Shown here in pieces: positions 1 to 9,050 of a stretch of 64,000 nt of DNA. The notes beneath the pieces are model-generated. The model was not told the origin of the DNA, did not search any database, and worked only from the letters and a program-made list of their open reading frames with translations. The number at the start of each line of letters is the position of its first letter. Position 1 is the first letter of the stretch. The translations under genes were made by a program, and so were the position numbers. This DNA is from Clostridiales bacterium (GTDB lineage: Bacteria > Bacillota > Clostridia > Peptostreptococcales > Anaerovoracaceae), in assembly GCA_009776955.1 (NCBI GenBank), contig WRMW01000003.1:62001-126000 (forward strand), read 5' to 3'.

Positions 1-292
1 CGCTTTCTATCGCCACGGATTTTTTCGCGTAATATCCGCATACCGCATCCCTCAAAAATGAGTGCCCCTGTTCTTCGCCATAGCCTCTGAAAGTTGCCAT
101 ATCTCCCATTTCCAAAACCGCATTCTGCATGGCGTTCACCACGGCGGGGGCAAGCGGCAGCGTCACATCGCCGATGCCGAGGCGGATGATATTTTTGTCG
201 GGATGGGTCTGCGAATGCTCTTTCACTTTCTTGGCTATCGAGGCAAATAAGTAGCTCTCTTGCAATTTTGAAAAATTGTCGTTTATGTTCAT
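1..292 (-). CDS. dapL: LL-diaminopimelate aminotransferase, N-terminal part (cut by window edge)
   Basis: The visible 97 residues carry the start of a DapL-type class I/II aminotransferase: an N-terminal [13 protein letters not shown] segment followed by [10 protein letters not shown] and [10 protein letters not shown], which are typical of this family. DapL is a PLP enzyme that converts tetrahydrodipicolinate directly to LL-diaminopimelate for lysine and peptidoglycan. The ATG overlaps the pyrG stop as ATGA, so translation is probably coupled to pyrG. About three quarters of the gene, including the PLP lysine, lies outside the window. DapF, the next enzyme of the pathway, is fused to CarB at 13665-14519. 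Family call is confident; completeness cannot be judged. Confidence 0.88.
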   Translation of the reverse strand, partial: MNINDNFSKLQESYLFASIAKKVKEHSQTHPDKNIIRLGIGDVTLPLAPAVVNAMQNAVLEMGDMATFRGYGEEQGHSFLRDAVCGYYAKKSVAIES

Positions 293-1905
293 ATTGTGCC
301 CTCCGCCTGCCGAGTGCCATCCGCTGCCCGCACCAAGCCAAGGAACAGCGGGTGCGGTTTGTTCGGGCGGCTCTTGAACTCAGGGTGGAACTGGACGCCG
401 ACGAAAAATCGTCTGTCCGGCAGCTCGACCGCCTCGACAAGATTACCGTCACGTAGCGTTCCGCATACCACAAGCCCCTCGCGCTCAAGCCGCTCCCTAT
501 AGTCATTATTGAACTCGAATCTGTGGCGATGGCGTTCGTCTATCTCGTCTGCGCCGTACAGCCTGCCGAGCAATGTGCCGTCCGTGATTTTGCATGGGTA
601 GGAGCCGAGGCGCATGGTGCCACCGCTGCCCTCCATGCCGATTTGGTCGGGCATGATGTCTATTACGCGGTGGGGCGAACCCTCGTCGAACTCGGCGGAA
701 TTGGCGTCCGCAAGCCCGCAGACATTACGCGCGAACTCGATTACGGCAATCTGCATACCGAGACAGATCCCCAGATATGGCACATCGTTTTCGCGAGCGT
801 ACCGACACGCAGCGATCTTGCCCTCTATCCCGCGATCACCGAAGCCCCCCGGAATGATTACGCCGTCCACTCCGTCCAGGGCTTCACCGATATTTGCGTC
901 CGTTATCTCGCCGCTGTCGATCCAATGGATATCGACGTGGACGCCGGTTTCAAAACCCGCATGGTTCAGGCTCTCGATAATGGAGAGATAGGCGTCGTGC
1001 AATTGTATGTATTTACCGATTATGGCTATGCACGCTCGCCCTCTTGCAGCGGATATCTTCCTCACCATGCCGCGCCACTCGTCCAAGTCCGGCTCCGGGG
1101 CTACAATCCCAAGTTCGCGACAGACTACCGTATCCAGTCCGTTATTATGCAACATCAATGGCGCCTCATACAACGATGGCAGGGTCGTGTTCTCGATTAC
1201 GCAATCGCGTTTCACATTGCAGAACAGCGAAATTTTGTCCTTGATGTCGTCGTCCAAGGGCTCGTCCGCGCGGGCAATTATTATGTTGGGGCTGATGCCC
1301 ATGACCCGCATCTCCTTGACCGAGTGCTGCGTCGGCTTGGATTTGTGCTCGCCCGACGCCTCCAGAAAAGGTATGAGCGTCACATGGATGAACAGGCAGT
1401 TCTCGCGGCCTTTTTCGAGATATATCTGGCGGATGGCCTCCATGAACGGCTGGCTTTCGATGTCGCCGGCCGTGCCGCCTATCTCGGTGATAAGCACGTC
1501 GGCGCGGCTTTTCTCGGCGCCCGCATAGATGAAGTTCTTTATCTCCTCCGTGATGTGCGGGACGACCTGAACCGTCGCGCCGAGATACCCGCCATCCCGC
1601 TCGCGCGCAAGCACGCTTGAATAGACCTTGCCGGATGTCAGGTTGCTGAACTTCGTCAAGTCCTCGTCTATAAAGCGCTCGTAATGCCCCAGATCAAGGT
1701 CCGTCTCCGCGCCATCGTCGGTGACAAACACCTCGCCGTGCTGAAACGGGCTCATGGTACCGGGGTCGATGTTCATATACGGGTCGAGCTTCTGCGCCGC
1801 GACTTTCAGACCCCGCTGCTTCAACAACCGCCCAAGCGACGCCGCAGTGATGCCCTTGCCAAGGCCCGAAACGACCCCTCCAGTTACAAAGATGTATTTG
1901 GTCAT
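289..1905 (-). CDS. pyrG: CTP synthase
   Basis: 538 residues, the usual length of PyrG. The N-terminal synthetase half begins with [17 protein letters not shown] (P-loop of the ATP/UTP site) and contains the [19 protein letters not shown] segment. The C-terminal class I glutamine amidotransferase has the GICLGMQ nucleophile elbow and the FHPEF catalytic His/Glu. It aminates UTP to CTP with glutamine in the cytosol. It is followed by dapL with a 4-bp overlap. Upstream lies a roughly 150-250 nt leader with a terminator and an ANTAR-type hairpin almost identical to the one in front of glxB, so nitrogen-responsive antitermination is likely. Nothing is missing from the active sites. Confidence 0.97.
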   Translation of the reverse strand: MTKYIFVTGGVVSGLGKGITAASLGRLLKQRGLKVAAQKLDPYMNIDPGTMSPFQHGEVFVTDDGAETDLDLGHYERFIDEDLTKFSNLTSGKVYSSVLARERDGGYLGATVQVVPHITEEIKNFIYAGAEKSRADVLITEIGGTAGDIESQPFMEAIRQIYLEKGRENCLFIHVTLIPFLEASGEHKSKPTQHSVKEMRVMGISPNIIIARADEPLDDDIKDKISLFCNVKRDCVIENTTLPSLYEAPLMLHNNGLDTVVCRELGIVAPEPDLDEWRGMVRKISAARGRACIAIIGKYIQLHDAYLSIIESLNHAGFETGVHVDIHWIDSGEITDANIGEALDGVDGVIIPGGFGDRGIEGKIAACRYARENDVPYLGICLGMQIAVIEFARNVCGLADANSAEFDEGSPHRVIDIMPDQIGMEGSGGTMRLGSYPCKITDGTLLGRLYGADEIDERHRHRFEFNNDYRERLEREGLVVCGTLRDGNLVEAVELPDRRFFVGVQFHPEFKSRPNKPHPLFLGLVRAADGTRQAEGTI

Positions 1906-2049
1906 TTTGATTCACCGATTCGCTTAGGAATCCCTTTGTCTAATCGCATACAACTTCCCTTTCAAAAAAATATTGACGCGCGCCCCGCCGTCGTGACCGA
2001 CAGGAAGCGCACGCCATTGTGCGTCAAAATCTTCTATGCTACATCAAGC

Positions 2050-2165
2050 AAAATATTAAAGGCGCTGTGGGCAGATACCCACAGCGCCTTTGCTGCTTGC
2101 ATAGATATAATAACGCAGAAAAGCCATCCGCGCAAGGTGTTTTTGATAGCATTAAGAATTGCGTG
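2050..2165 (-). promoter_or_regulatory. pyrG leader: ANTAR-type antiterminator hairpin, copy A
   Basis: Read on the minus strand, this leader holds a small hairpin with stem CAGC/GCTG and the six-base loop AAAGGC (plus-strand 2082-2095). Its 3' stem is shared with the 5' arm of the terminator at 2061-2088. A hexaloop with A at position 1 and G at position 4 that is mutually exclusive with a terminator is the signature of RNA bound by ANTAR proteins. The upstream first hairpin of the usual pair was not assigned with confidence; a stem formed by CTTT..TGC and GCA..AAAG is conserved in both copies. The block is clearly homologous to 27215-27312, which follows the ANTAR gene. Folding and binding are inferred. 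Confidence 0.68.
2061..2088 (-). terminator. Leader terminator in front of pyrG
   Basis: Perfect 11-bp stem GGCGCTGTGGG / CCCACAGCGCC with a 6-base loop. On the minus strand it is followed by a T-rich tract (TTTAATATTTTG). It lies about 150 bp upstream of the pyrG start, so it should attenuate pyrG-dapL transcription unless the overlapping CAGC/GCTG hairpin forms first. Confidence 0.8.
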
Positions 2166-2292
2166 TGTCAGAATAGGTGTTAGAAGTGTTAGAATGTTAG
2201 AAGCGGTTCCGAGTTGTCTGCTGGAGCATCGGTTAGCTTTTCTTCTAACGAATTTCTTGACACAAAAACAAGCACCCGTTAGAATGTTAGAA
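2166..2292 (+). promoter_or_regulatory. Promoter and repeated TGTTAGAA operator of the methyltransferase island
   Basis: A strong vegetative promoter is visible: TTGACA at 2257-2262, 17-bp spacer, TAGAAT at 2280-2285. Around it stand several copies of TGTTAGAA: 2178-2185, 2187-2194, 2195-2202, 2277-2284 (CGTTAGAA, covering the -10) and 2285-2292. There is also a related TGTCAGAA at 2166-2173 and an inverted TTCTAAC at 2243-2249. Such clustered sites around the -10 and upstream of the -35 suggest a cooperative repressor. The first gene of the operon ends in a winged-helix domain and is the obvious candidate. Divergently, the pyrG leader must be transcribed from the same interval. Confidence 0.7.
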
Positions 2293-2314
2293 TACAAATC
2301 GAGAGGTGATGTCC

Positions 2315-3625
2315 ATGTCATTAGAAGAAAGCGTGTCAGTGGAATTTAAGTCTATAGCGCTTGACGATATAAAGAAAAGTGTCATCGCATTTGCCAACAG
2401 CGGTGGCGGCACTTTGTACATCGGTATCACAGACAGCGGTGAGGTTGCCGGTCTTGCGGACGCAGATGCTGATATGATGAGCATTAACAATATGCTCCGC
2501 GATGGCATAAAACCCGATGTAACCCTTTTTGTGCAAAGCAAAGTAGAGCAAATGGACAGCAGGGATATAATAAAGATGGATGTCCAGAGAGGAACAGAAC
2601 GCCCCTATTATCTCGTTGGCAAAGGAATACGGCCAGAAGGTGTTTATGTTCGTCACGGTGCGGCATCGGTTCCGGCAACTGATACGGCAATTCGCAAGAT
2701 GATTCGCGAAACTGACGGCGATAGTTATGAAAAACTCCGCTCGGTAGAGCAGACATTGACATTTGATTCGGCTAAGACAGAGTTTGCCAAAAGAAAAGTG
2801 CCATTCGGAGCCCCCCAGATGGCGACGCTTGGTTTGATGAGCACCGACAAAATATATACCAACCTTGCAATGCTCCTGTCTGAGCAATGTGTTCACACAA
2901 TAAAGGTCGCAATATTCCAAGATACGACACAGCAGGTTTTCAAGGATCGGCAAGAGTTTGAGGGTTCATTGTTCAAACAAATAAACGAGGTTTACAATTA
3001 TCTCGACATAAACAACAAGACCATGGCGACATTCGACAAGCTCTTGCGAATCGATAGCCGAGACTACCCCGAGGCTGCTTTGCGTGAAGCCTTGCTAAAC
3101 GCTGTTGTTCATCGAGAATACTCCGCAAGCGGGAGCATTTTAATCAAAGTGTTTTCTGAGCATGTAGAAATCATCTCGCCCGGAGGTTTGGTCGGCGGGA
3201 TTGAAATCGAGGACATTATGAGCGGTTACTCAGCTTGCCGCAATTCGGAATTAGCGGAGGTGTTTTATCGTTTGCAGCTTATTGAAGCTTACGGTACTGG
3301 CATACAAAAAATATTTGAAGCGTACAAAACATCTTTGGCACAACCGAAAATAGAAGTTACTCCAAATGTATTCAAAATAGTATTGCCCAACTTGAATAGC
3401 GCACCCGTAGCTAATGGCAAAGAAACGCCGGAAGAAAGCGTATTGCAGTATGTACGTGAACATGGCTCAATCAACCGCAAGCAGACGGAGCACATTCTCG
3501 GTGTATCGCAGACCGCGGCGGGGGTTGTGCTTCGGAGACTGGTGGAGCAGGGTAAACTTATACGCGAAGGATATTCGCACAATGTTCGATATTTCTTGGA
3601 CGCAAGTGGTGGTCAAGATGCTTAA
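2315..3625 (+). CDS. Schlafen/AlbA_2-type ATP-binding protein with C-terminal winged helix
   Basis: 436 residues. The N-terminal ~120 residues match the Schlafen AlbA_2 pattern (VEFKS..., FANSGGGTLYIGI, a GVYVRHG segment near residue 110). The middle has the ALREALLNAVVHREY and GTGIQKIF segments of the HATPase_c_4 (COG2865) ATP-binding region. The C-terminus (INRKQTEHILGVSQ) is a winged helix-turn-helix. Proteins of this architecture are usually annotated as transcriptional regulators and recur near defence genes. The ATG at 2315 is preferred over the upstream ATG and GTG because AGAGG lies 8 bp before it. The gene overlaps the methyltransferase by 8 bp and leads the operon. It may autoregulate through the TGTTAGAA sites (inference). 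Confidence 0.85.
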   Translation: MSLEESVSVEFKSIALDDIKKSVIAFANSGGGTLYIGITDSGEVAGLADADADMMSINNMLRDGIKPDVTLFVQSKVEQMDSRDIIKMDVQRGTERPYYLVGKGIRPEGVYVRHGAASVPATDTAIRKMIRETDGDSYEKLRSVEQTLTFDSAKTEFAKRKVPFGAPQMATLGLMSTDKIYTNLAMLLSEQCVHTIKVAIFQDTTQQVFKDRQEFEGSLFKQINEVYNYLDINNKTMATFDKLLRIDSRDYPEAALREALLNAVVHREYSASGSILIKVFSEHVEIISPGGLVGGIEIEDIMSGYSACRNSELAEVFYRLQLIEAYGTGIQKIFEAYKTSLAQPKIEVTPNVFKIVLPNLNSAPVANGKETPEESVLQYVREHGSINRKQTEHILGVSQTAAGVVLRRLVEQGKLIREGYSHNVRYFLDASGGQDA

Positions 3626-5195
3626 GGTGCTTGACTTGTTTGCCGGAGCAGGCGGGCTTAGCCTTGGATTTTTTCAAACCGGTAATTATGAGATAGTCGC
3701 TGCCGCAGAAAGCAATCGGCACGCTCAGCAGACATTTTTAAAAAATCATGGCAATGTCCTCATGATTCCAAATGTTGTTGGATATGACTTTTCCAAATTA
3801 AAAGATGATTTGGATGGTATTGATGTCATAATTGGCGGTCCTCCTTGTCAGGGATTTTCCAATGCTAATCGTCAGAAAAGCACTGTTGTGTGCGGGAACA
3901 ATTCTTTAGTCAAAGACTTTTTTCGAGCAATAAAAGAGATTCGCCCAAGAGCCTTTGTGATGGAAAACGTTACCATGCTACAATCAGATAAGCATCGCTT
4001 CTACGACACAACGATTGACCACGACGAAATAATAGCACTTGGAATCAAGCTAAAAGATGACATCATACACTTGTCAGAGCAAGAAATTACCGGAATTGAT
4101 TTGTTATCAATTATCCAAGACAAAACACTGCTAAGCAAATCCTCTTTTCCCGACAAGCTATATGCGGTTCTAAAAACACTTCACAAGAATAGAGAGGCAA
4201 AGGAACGTTTAGAAAAATTTTTGGATAAAAACGCTACTTCTATCGTAAAACAGATTGAGGAGTGTATATCGAGCACACAAGATATTGACAGTTTTTTCAT
4301 CAACTTATTGCGTGCAATTCAAGACGGGCTTGCTCGACATCAAGAAATAGATTTCTTTGTGAAACAACTGTCACTGTTGCTGGATTGTCAAAAAACTCTT
4401 AGAAAAGCCCTTGAGATTTATGACAACGAAATTATATGTTCGTTTTCCTCTCATAATAGTTCAAAGCACCTTATTGCTAATGTGAAATCATATTCTGTCA
4501 TTGATTATATAGACGCTATCCTTGGAGACGACTATATACAAAAGGGGACAGTAATAAATGCCAAATGGTATGGTGTGCCGCAAGAAAGATGGCGCTATAT
4601 AGTTATCGGGGTTTGCAAAGATACCTTTAAGAACAAAACGCTTGAAGTGTTCGATGAACCAGATGCTGTTCCCAACATCACTGTGGGAGAAGCAATTTTG
4701 GATTTGCAAGAGTGCGAGGTTTCATTCGACAAAGATGCGCCAGGGGTATTAGTACCAAAACCGAACGAGCCTTTGTCGGGATATGCGAAGCAAATGCGCT
4801 CCGATGACTTGCTTTTTAACCACATAACAACCAAAACAACTCCAGAGGCGATGACAAGATTCAAAGCTCTGAAAGAAGGAGAAAACTTTCATGACCTGCC
4901 AATAGAGCTTGTCGGATCATACGGAAAACCTGAGAGAACACAAAATACAATATATTTGAGATTAAATAGTAAAGAGTGTTCGGGAACCGTGGTGAATGTG
5001 CGAAAATCAATGTGGGTTCATCCCAAGCTTGATAGGGCATTGACAGTAAGAGAAGCCGCTCGTTTGCAATCGTTCCCCGACAGTTTTACTTTTGTAGGAA
5101 CTAAAGATTCACAATACCAACAAGTGGGAAACGCAGTGCCTCCCTTGATGGCAAAAGCCATTGCCGAAAAGGTTGCCGACTACATCGAAGCATAA
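3618..5195 (+). CDS. DNA (cytosine-5) methyltransferase with an internal helical insertion
   Basis: 525 residues. C5-methyltransferase motifs are in order: motif I DLFAGAGGLSLGF (residues ~5-17), motif IV GGPPCQGFS with the catalytic Cys (~75), motif VI ENV (~115), the RXR-like region before the C-terminal motifs, and motif X QVGNAVPP near the end. Between motif VI and the C-terminal block is an unusually long, Lys/Leu-rich, probably helical stretch of roughly 200 residues, part of which precedes the target-recognition region. The ATG at 3618 overlaps the upstream stop, and the in-frame extension before it has no family similarity. It methylates cytosine in an unknown sequence. No cognate restriction nuclease is recognisable next to it. 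Confidence 0.93.
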   Translation: MLKVLDLFAGAGGLSLGFFQTGNYEIVAAAESNRHAQQTFLKNHGNVLMIPNVVGYDFSKLKDDLDGIDVIIGGPPCQGFSNANRQKSTVVCGNNSLVKDFFRAIKEIRPRAFVMENVTMLQSDKHRFYDTTIDHDEIIALGIKLKDDIIHLSEQEITGIDLLSIIQDKTLLSKSSFPDKLYAVLKTLHKNREAKERLEKFLDKNATSIVKQIEECISSTQDIDSFFINLLRAIQDGLARHQEIDFFVKQLSLLLDCQKTLRKALEIYDNEIICSFSSHNSSKHLIANVKSYSVIDYIDAILGDDYIQKGTVINAKWYGVPQERWRYIVIGVCKDTFKNKTLEVFDEPDAVPNITVGEAILDLQECEVSFDKDAPGVLVPKPNEPLSGYAKQMRSDDLLFNHITTKTTPEAMTRFKALKEGENFHDLPIELVGSYGKPERTQNTIYLRLNSKECSGTVVNVRKSMWVHPKLDRALTVREAARLQSFPDSFTFVGTKDSQYQQVGNAVPPLMAKAIAEKVADYIEA

Positions 5196-5196
5196 T

Positions 5197-5279
5197 TATA
5201 TAAAAAATATGAAAATCATTTGGCAAATAAATTTCGTATTTTTTATATATTGACAAATATCGGCACGATACTGTAAAAT
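5197..5279 (+). promoter_or_regulatory. AT-rich inverted repeat and internal promoter
   Basis: A 13-bp inverted repeat (TATATAAAAAATA at 5197-5209, complement at 5237-5249) directly follows the methyltransferase stop. It could act as a weak terminator or an operator. It abuts a promoter with TTGACA at 5250-5255, an 18-bp spacer and TAAAAT at 5274-5279. This promoter would start the downstream five genes independently of the methyltransferase, letting modification and effector functions be controlled separately. Confidence 0.62.
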
Positions 5280-5300
5280 GCATTCGTGGGAGGTGTCCAT

Positions 5301-5534
5301 ATGAAGAACACAGAAACTAAGCGAGAAAGATTTATCAGAATTGCCGAGTCCAGAACAAACAAAATCATTGGTATGGTTCAACTTCTCGGAAACTGCTCTA
5401 ACGCTACGGTATATGAGTACAACCCCGAAGACGTTGAAAAAATTTTCTCTGCAATCGAAATTGAATTGAAAGAGGCTCGTAAAAAGTTTTCGCGAACAGA
5501 AAGCACAAAAGGAAATCGTTTTCGGCTTATTTAA
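5301..5534 (+). CDS. Small conserved-looking protein of the methyltransferase island
   Basis: 77 residues, charged and predicted helical, with many Lys, Arg and Glu and no signal peptide or membrane segment. I do not recognise a family. The ATG at 5301 is preceded by GGGAGGTG at good spacing; an upstream in-frame ATG would skip that site. It stands between its own promoter and the GHKL ATPase, whose strong Shine-Dalgarno AAGGAGG begins right at its stop codon. Its size and position fit an accessory or immunity factor of the system, but that is inference only. Confidence 0.7.
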   Translation: MKNTETKRERFIRIAESRTNKIIGMVQLLGNCSNATVYEYNPEDVEKIFSAIEIELKEARKKFSRTESTKGNRFRLI

Positions 5535-5546
5535 GGAGGTCGTACA

Positions 5547-7430
5547 ATGGAATGGTCTTTCCCTTCAAATAACAAGGGCGACATAAATGGCATTAGCAAT
5601 TCTGGCGTAGAAACCTTTCAAGGAACGCCATTGAAGTCTTTGGCGCGTGAAATATGCCAAAACTCTTTAGATGCCGCCTCAAATGACCAACCTGTGGAGG
5701 TTGAATTTGTTCCCTTTTCTCTTAGTATTGATGAATTCCCTGATGCCGAATCCCTGCAAAAAGCGTTTGTTGCATCACAAGACTTTTGGAGCACTCAAAA
5801 ATCGAAAAGAACGGTGGATTTTTTTGAGCGCGCAATTGACATGATGAAGTCTGAAAGCATTCCGTTTTTGCGCATAAGCGATTTTAGCACATTGGGATTG
5901 TCGGGTTCTCGTGAAGAGTATAATACGCCGTGGTGCAATTTGACAAAATCCTCCGGCGCATCTGATAAGTCGGGTACATCCGGTGGCTCATTCGGGATTG
6001 GAAAATTTGCACCTTTTGCTTGTTCTGAATTTAGAACAGTGTTTTACAGTACGCTTGATATTGAAAGTGTTACTGCATCTCAAGGAATATCTAGGATAAC
6101 CAGCTTTCGCCATGAAAGTGGCGAAATAACTACAGGTGTCGGTTATTATGGCGCACCAAATAATCAACCCGCACATTCGCAATTGATTCTCGACTCTCGA
6201 TTTCGACGTGATAGCGGTCAGGTGGGTACAGATATTTTTATTTCCGGATTCAAATTCCACTCGACCGATTGGAAAGCCGATGTTATCGCTTCTGTCTTGG
6301 ATGGATTTTTATATGCCATCCATGAGGGACACCTTATAGTTAGAGTAGATGATGTGATAGTCAGCAAAGACACCCTGCAGTCGCTACTTGCAGAATATCA
6401 GACTTCTCTTCTTGAAAACGCCGATAAGTATTATACGGTTCTCACATCTGCGGACACCGTTTGGTATGAGACAGATTTCAAAAATCATGGCACAATTAAA
6501 TTGGGGTTGATAATCCAGCCTGAAATGCACCGTAGAGTTGCAATGGTGAGGAAAACTGGCATGAAAATAATGGATCGAGGAAACATTTCCGGGATTATCC
6601 CTTTTGCCGGTGTAATGCTTATTGAAGGCGAGAAGATAAACGATTATTTAAGGAACATTGAAAATCCGCAGCATACCAAATGGGAACCAGAACGCATTGA
6701 GCCTAAAACACAAATCCCTAACGCGAAAGCGTACATTAAGGATTTGTTGGACTATATCAAAGAAAGTTTAGAAAAATTAAAGCATGAGGACGATTCAGAT
6801 GAAATTGATCCCGATGTCGGTGAATATCTCCCTGATGAAGGCGAAGATGATAGTCTTTCAAATAATCATCCAAAAGAGTCATTGCCTGACACAATAAAGT
6901 CTTTTGAAGCGACGAGTCCACCCAAAAGAACTGTGAGCAGCAGCTTCTCCGATAATGACGGCGAAAAGGAAGTGGATGACGACATGGGGGATATCACGGC
7001 GGAGGAAAATGATTCTGGCATTGGACATGATAATGGTGAAAACGGCGGAGGGGGAAATGGCAGTGGAAATAGTGAGGGTAGTGGCAGTGGAACAAACCCC
7101 AAAGAACGGAAAAGAAGTCTTTCCGGGATTTCCGCTGCAAAAGTAAGGGTTGTGTGCCTAAACCGGGAAGCGGGAGAATATTCGATCACTTTCGTTCCTG
7201 CAACATCAGCGAACGACGGGTACTTAGACTTGTTTTTGTCGGCAGAGTCCCAAAATTATGAGGCACCCATACTATCCGCGATTGATTTGAATAATCCTGC
7301 CATACAGGTAAATGGAAACCGCATATCAGATATTTCTTTTGTAGTGAATACTCCCATTAGGATAAAAGTTGTTCTGAACTTTAAGGACTATTGCTCAATG
7401 GAGGTGAAAGCATATGGATATAAGATATAA
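5547..7430 (+). CDS. GHKL-type (HSP90/MORC-like) ATPase
   Basis: 627 residues. The N-terminal third has the GHKL ATP-binding motifs: REICQNSLDAA (N box, ~34-44), a degenerate G1 box in RISDFSTLGLSG (~106-117) and the glycine-rich GGSFGIGKFAPF lid (~144-155). The middle resembles a transducer-like domain. Residues ~410-540 form an acidic and then Gly/Ser-rich linker (GENGGGGNGSGNSEGSGSGT), followed by a beta-rich C-terminal domain. GHKL ATPases related to MutL and MORC are known in restriction-modification neighbourhoods, which fits the methyltransferase upstream. The C-terminus overlaps the next gene by 17 bp. No endonuclease motif is evident. The ATPase call is solid; the role is inferred. 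Confidence 0.82.
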   Translation: MEWSFPSNNKGDINGISNSGVETFQGTPLKSLAREICQNSLDAASNDQPVEVEFVPFSLSIDEFPDAESLQKAFVASQDFWSTQKSKRTVDFFERAIDMMKSESIPFLRISDFSTLGLSGSREEYNTPWCNLTKSSGASDKSGTSGGSFGIGKFAPFACSEFRTVFYSTLDIESVTASQGISRITSFRHESGEITTGVGYYGAPNNQPAHSQLILDSRFRRDSGQVGTDIFISGFKFHSTDWKADVIASVLDGFLYAIHEGHLIVRVDDVIVSKDTLQSLLAEYQTSLLENADKYYTVLTSADTVWYETDFKNHGTIKLGLIIQPEMHRRVAMVRKTGMKIMDRGNISGIIPFAGVMLIEGEKINDYLRNIENPQHTKWEPERIEPKTQIPNAKAYIKDLLDYIKESLEKLKHEDDSDEIDPDVGEYLPDEGEDDSLSNNHPKESLPDTIKSFEATSPPKRTVSSSFSDNDGEKEVDDDMGDITAEENDSGIGHDNGENGGGGNGSGNSEGSGSGTNPKERKRSLSGISAAKVRVVCLNREAGEYSITFVPATSANDGYLDLFLSAESQNYEAPILSAIDLNNPAIQVNGNRISDISFVVNTPIRIKVVLNFKDYCSMEVKAYGYKI

Positions 7431-8301
7431 ACTCTACCCATATCCGGTCTTGTCCTCATATGCCGATGATTATGAGAACAGTTGCTTTGACGCGAAAATC
7501 TCTCCTAAAAGGGATGGTCATGGTATTCGATTTGATTTTTTTGCGAAGTTAGTCAACGAAGAGCTAAATGAACTACTTGAAAAAGGAAAAGCCTGTTTCG
7601 TTTATCATCTTGAATGCGCCCAGACAGGTTATCGCACGGTAGTAGCAACAGGAAATGCTGAAACGACACACTTTGTTTCTGATAAGTCTGTTCGTGGGCG
7701 GCTTCAAATTTGCCCCTTTATAATAGCCACAGAAGATCTGCCGGCATATGTAAATCGGGGCTTTCATTCCGATTATCGCGGCTTCAAGTTCTCGATCGAA
7801 GCGGGTTGCGTAATGGCGGTTGGAAGTCAAGTCAATATTGATATAGACAATGAGATTAACGACCTTTCAAACACACCGTCTGTGTTCAGCATTATTAAAA
7901 ATGATGACAAAGCGGCTCAAGGAATGGTGGTGGATATGGAATATAGAAAAATCGTCATAAAGCTGCCTGAAGAAGAATTCTACAACTTCAAAAGCATTAG
8001 GGACGAGATAGTCATAAAACCTGTATTAAATTCATTGGTAGTAATTCCTGCGCTTACGTATGTTCTTGAAGAAGTGGCAAAGCGAGATACTGGCGAGAGA
8101 TATGAATACAGCTCATATTCATGGTATCGAGCAATAAAAAAAGCTTTGGCTACGAAATTCAATTGCGACATAGAGAGCGAACAATTGTCTGAAAAAAACA
8201 TTTTAGAGTTGTCCCAAAAACTGATAGACACACCTATCACAGATGCTCTCAGGGTTTTGTCCGACGGATACGGAAACATTAGCGAGGAGGACGATGAATG
8301 A
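7414..8301 (+). CDS. Unknown protein of the methyltransferase/GHKL island
   Basis: 295 residues, soluble, mixed alpha/beta, acidic C-terminus (ISEEDDE). I recognise no catalytic motif. The ATG is preceded by GGAGGTG inside the end of the GHKL gene (17-bp overlap), and its stop overlaps the next start as ATGA, so the three products are probably made in fixed ratio and may form a complex. The N-terminal beta-rich part (residues ~1-180) and the C-terminal helical part (~185-295) look like two domains. It is a candidate effector or adaptor; function unknown. Confidence 0.85.
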   Translation: MDIRYKLYPYPVLSSYADDYENSCFDAKISPKRDGHGIRFDFFAKLVNEELNELLEKGKACFVYHLECAQTGYRTVVATGNAETTHFVSDKSVRGRLQICPFIIATEDLPAYVNRGFHSDYRGFKFSIEAGCVMAVGSQVNIDIDNEINDLSNTPSVFSIIKNDDKAAQGMVVDMEYRKIVIKLPEEEFYNFKSIRDEIVIKPVLNSLVVIPALTYVLEEVAKRDTGERYEYSSYSWYRAIKKALATKFNCDIESEQLSEKNILELSQKLIDTPITDALRVLSDGYGNISEEDDE

Positions 8302-9032
8302 TGAATATAACATTTTTAGGAGAAGACAATTTATATGCGCTAAAAAGCAATCTGCCGCAAATATTCGCGAAGTTTTCTTCCGAAAATTCAGACTGGATTA
8401 CCGAATATTTTGGACGTTCACCTTTTTCAGAAACTAAATATCCACTCGAAGATTTCCCCTTGGACATGTCACAGGAAAAGCCTTTTTTGACAGAGTTTGA
8501 AAATGTCCAAAGAGTTTATAATCGATTGAATTTCCTATCCGATTCTCAAGCCTCGGATGAACGGCTTTGGGCAGGTTTGTGCTTGAATCATTTTTACAAT
8601 TACACTCAATACAGATGGGATATTATAAATAAGTGTACCGTTGATAATATAATGCAACACTTCTTTTTTGGGTTCGGAGCACGGCGTTCTTTAACGCGAA
8701 ACGCTTTGTCAAGGCTGTGGTGGATTGGGCGATTGACATACGACACCTCTCGAAACGACCCCTTTGAATTGACGCGCTTCGTTTGCGAAAACGCCGACTA
8801 CATAATGCACATATTAGAACGAAATACATCCAATAACCCCATGATTACAAAAGCCTTTCTTTCTGCAATTATTGATGCCCGGAAGGATGGATGCCCAATA
8901 AACACAGACACCGTAGGTGAACTCTCGAAGTATTTAAATTTGCTTGGAGGGACATATATTTTAGACTGTTTGCCTGAAGAAAAGATATATGGCAAAATCT
9001 TCGACTATGCTCAAACAATAACAAAATCTTGA
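8298..9032 (+). CDS. DUF6339-like protein
   Basis: 244 residues. The central sequence LSDSQASDERLWAGL followed by a YNYTQYRW segment matches my recollection of the DUF6339 family; this was not checked against Pfam. No catalytic residues are assigned to that family as far as I know. The start overlaps the upstream stop (ATGA), giving tight coupling. Aromatic-rich helices and a conserved-looking LWWIGRLTYD segment suggest a globular helical protein. It sits between the unknown 295-aa protein and the alpha-CTD/sigma protein, as part of the effector half of the operon. Confidence 0.75.
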   Translation: MMNITFLGEDNLYALKSNLPQIFAKFSSENSDWITEYFGRSPFSETKYPLEDFPLDMSQEKPFLTEFENVQRVYNRLNFLSDSQASDERLWAGLCLNHFYNYTQYRWDIINKCTVDNIMQHFFFGFGARRSLTRNALSRLWWIGRLTYDTSRNDPFELTRFVCENADYIMHILERNTSNNPMITKAFLSAIIDARKDGCPINTDTVGELSKYLNLLGGTYILDCLPEEKIYGKIFDYAQTITKS

Positions 9033-9050
9033 CGCAAGGATACTAGATAT

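Noticed and set aside
523-1620. 365-residue plus-strand frame opposite pyrG
   Set aside because: Antisense shadow of a GC-rich, strongly conserved gene; no RBS and no family similarity.
5197-5249. AT-rich inverted repeat as a definite terminator after the methyltransferase
   Set aside because: The arms are A/T only and overlap the next promoter, so an operator or weak terminator cannot be distinguished; it was recorded only as a regulatory region.
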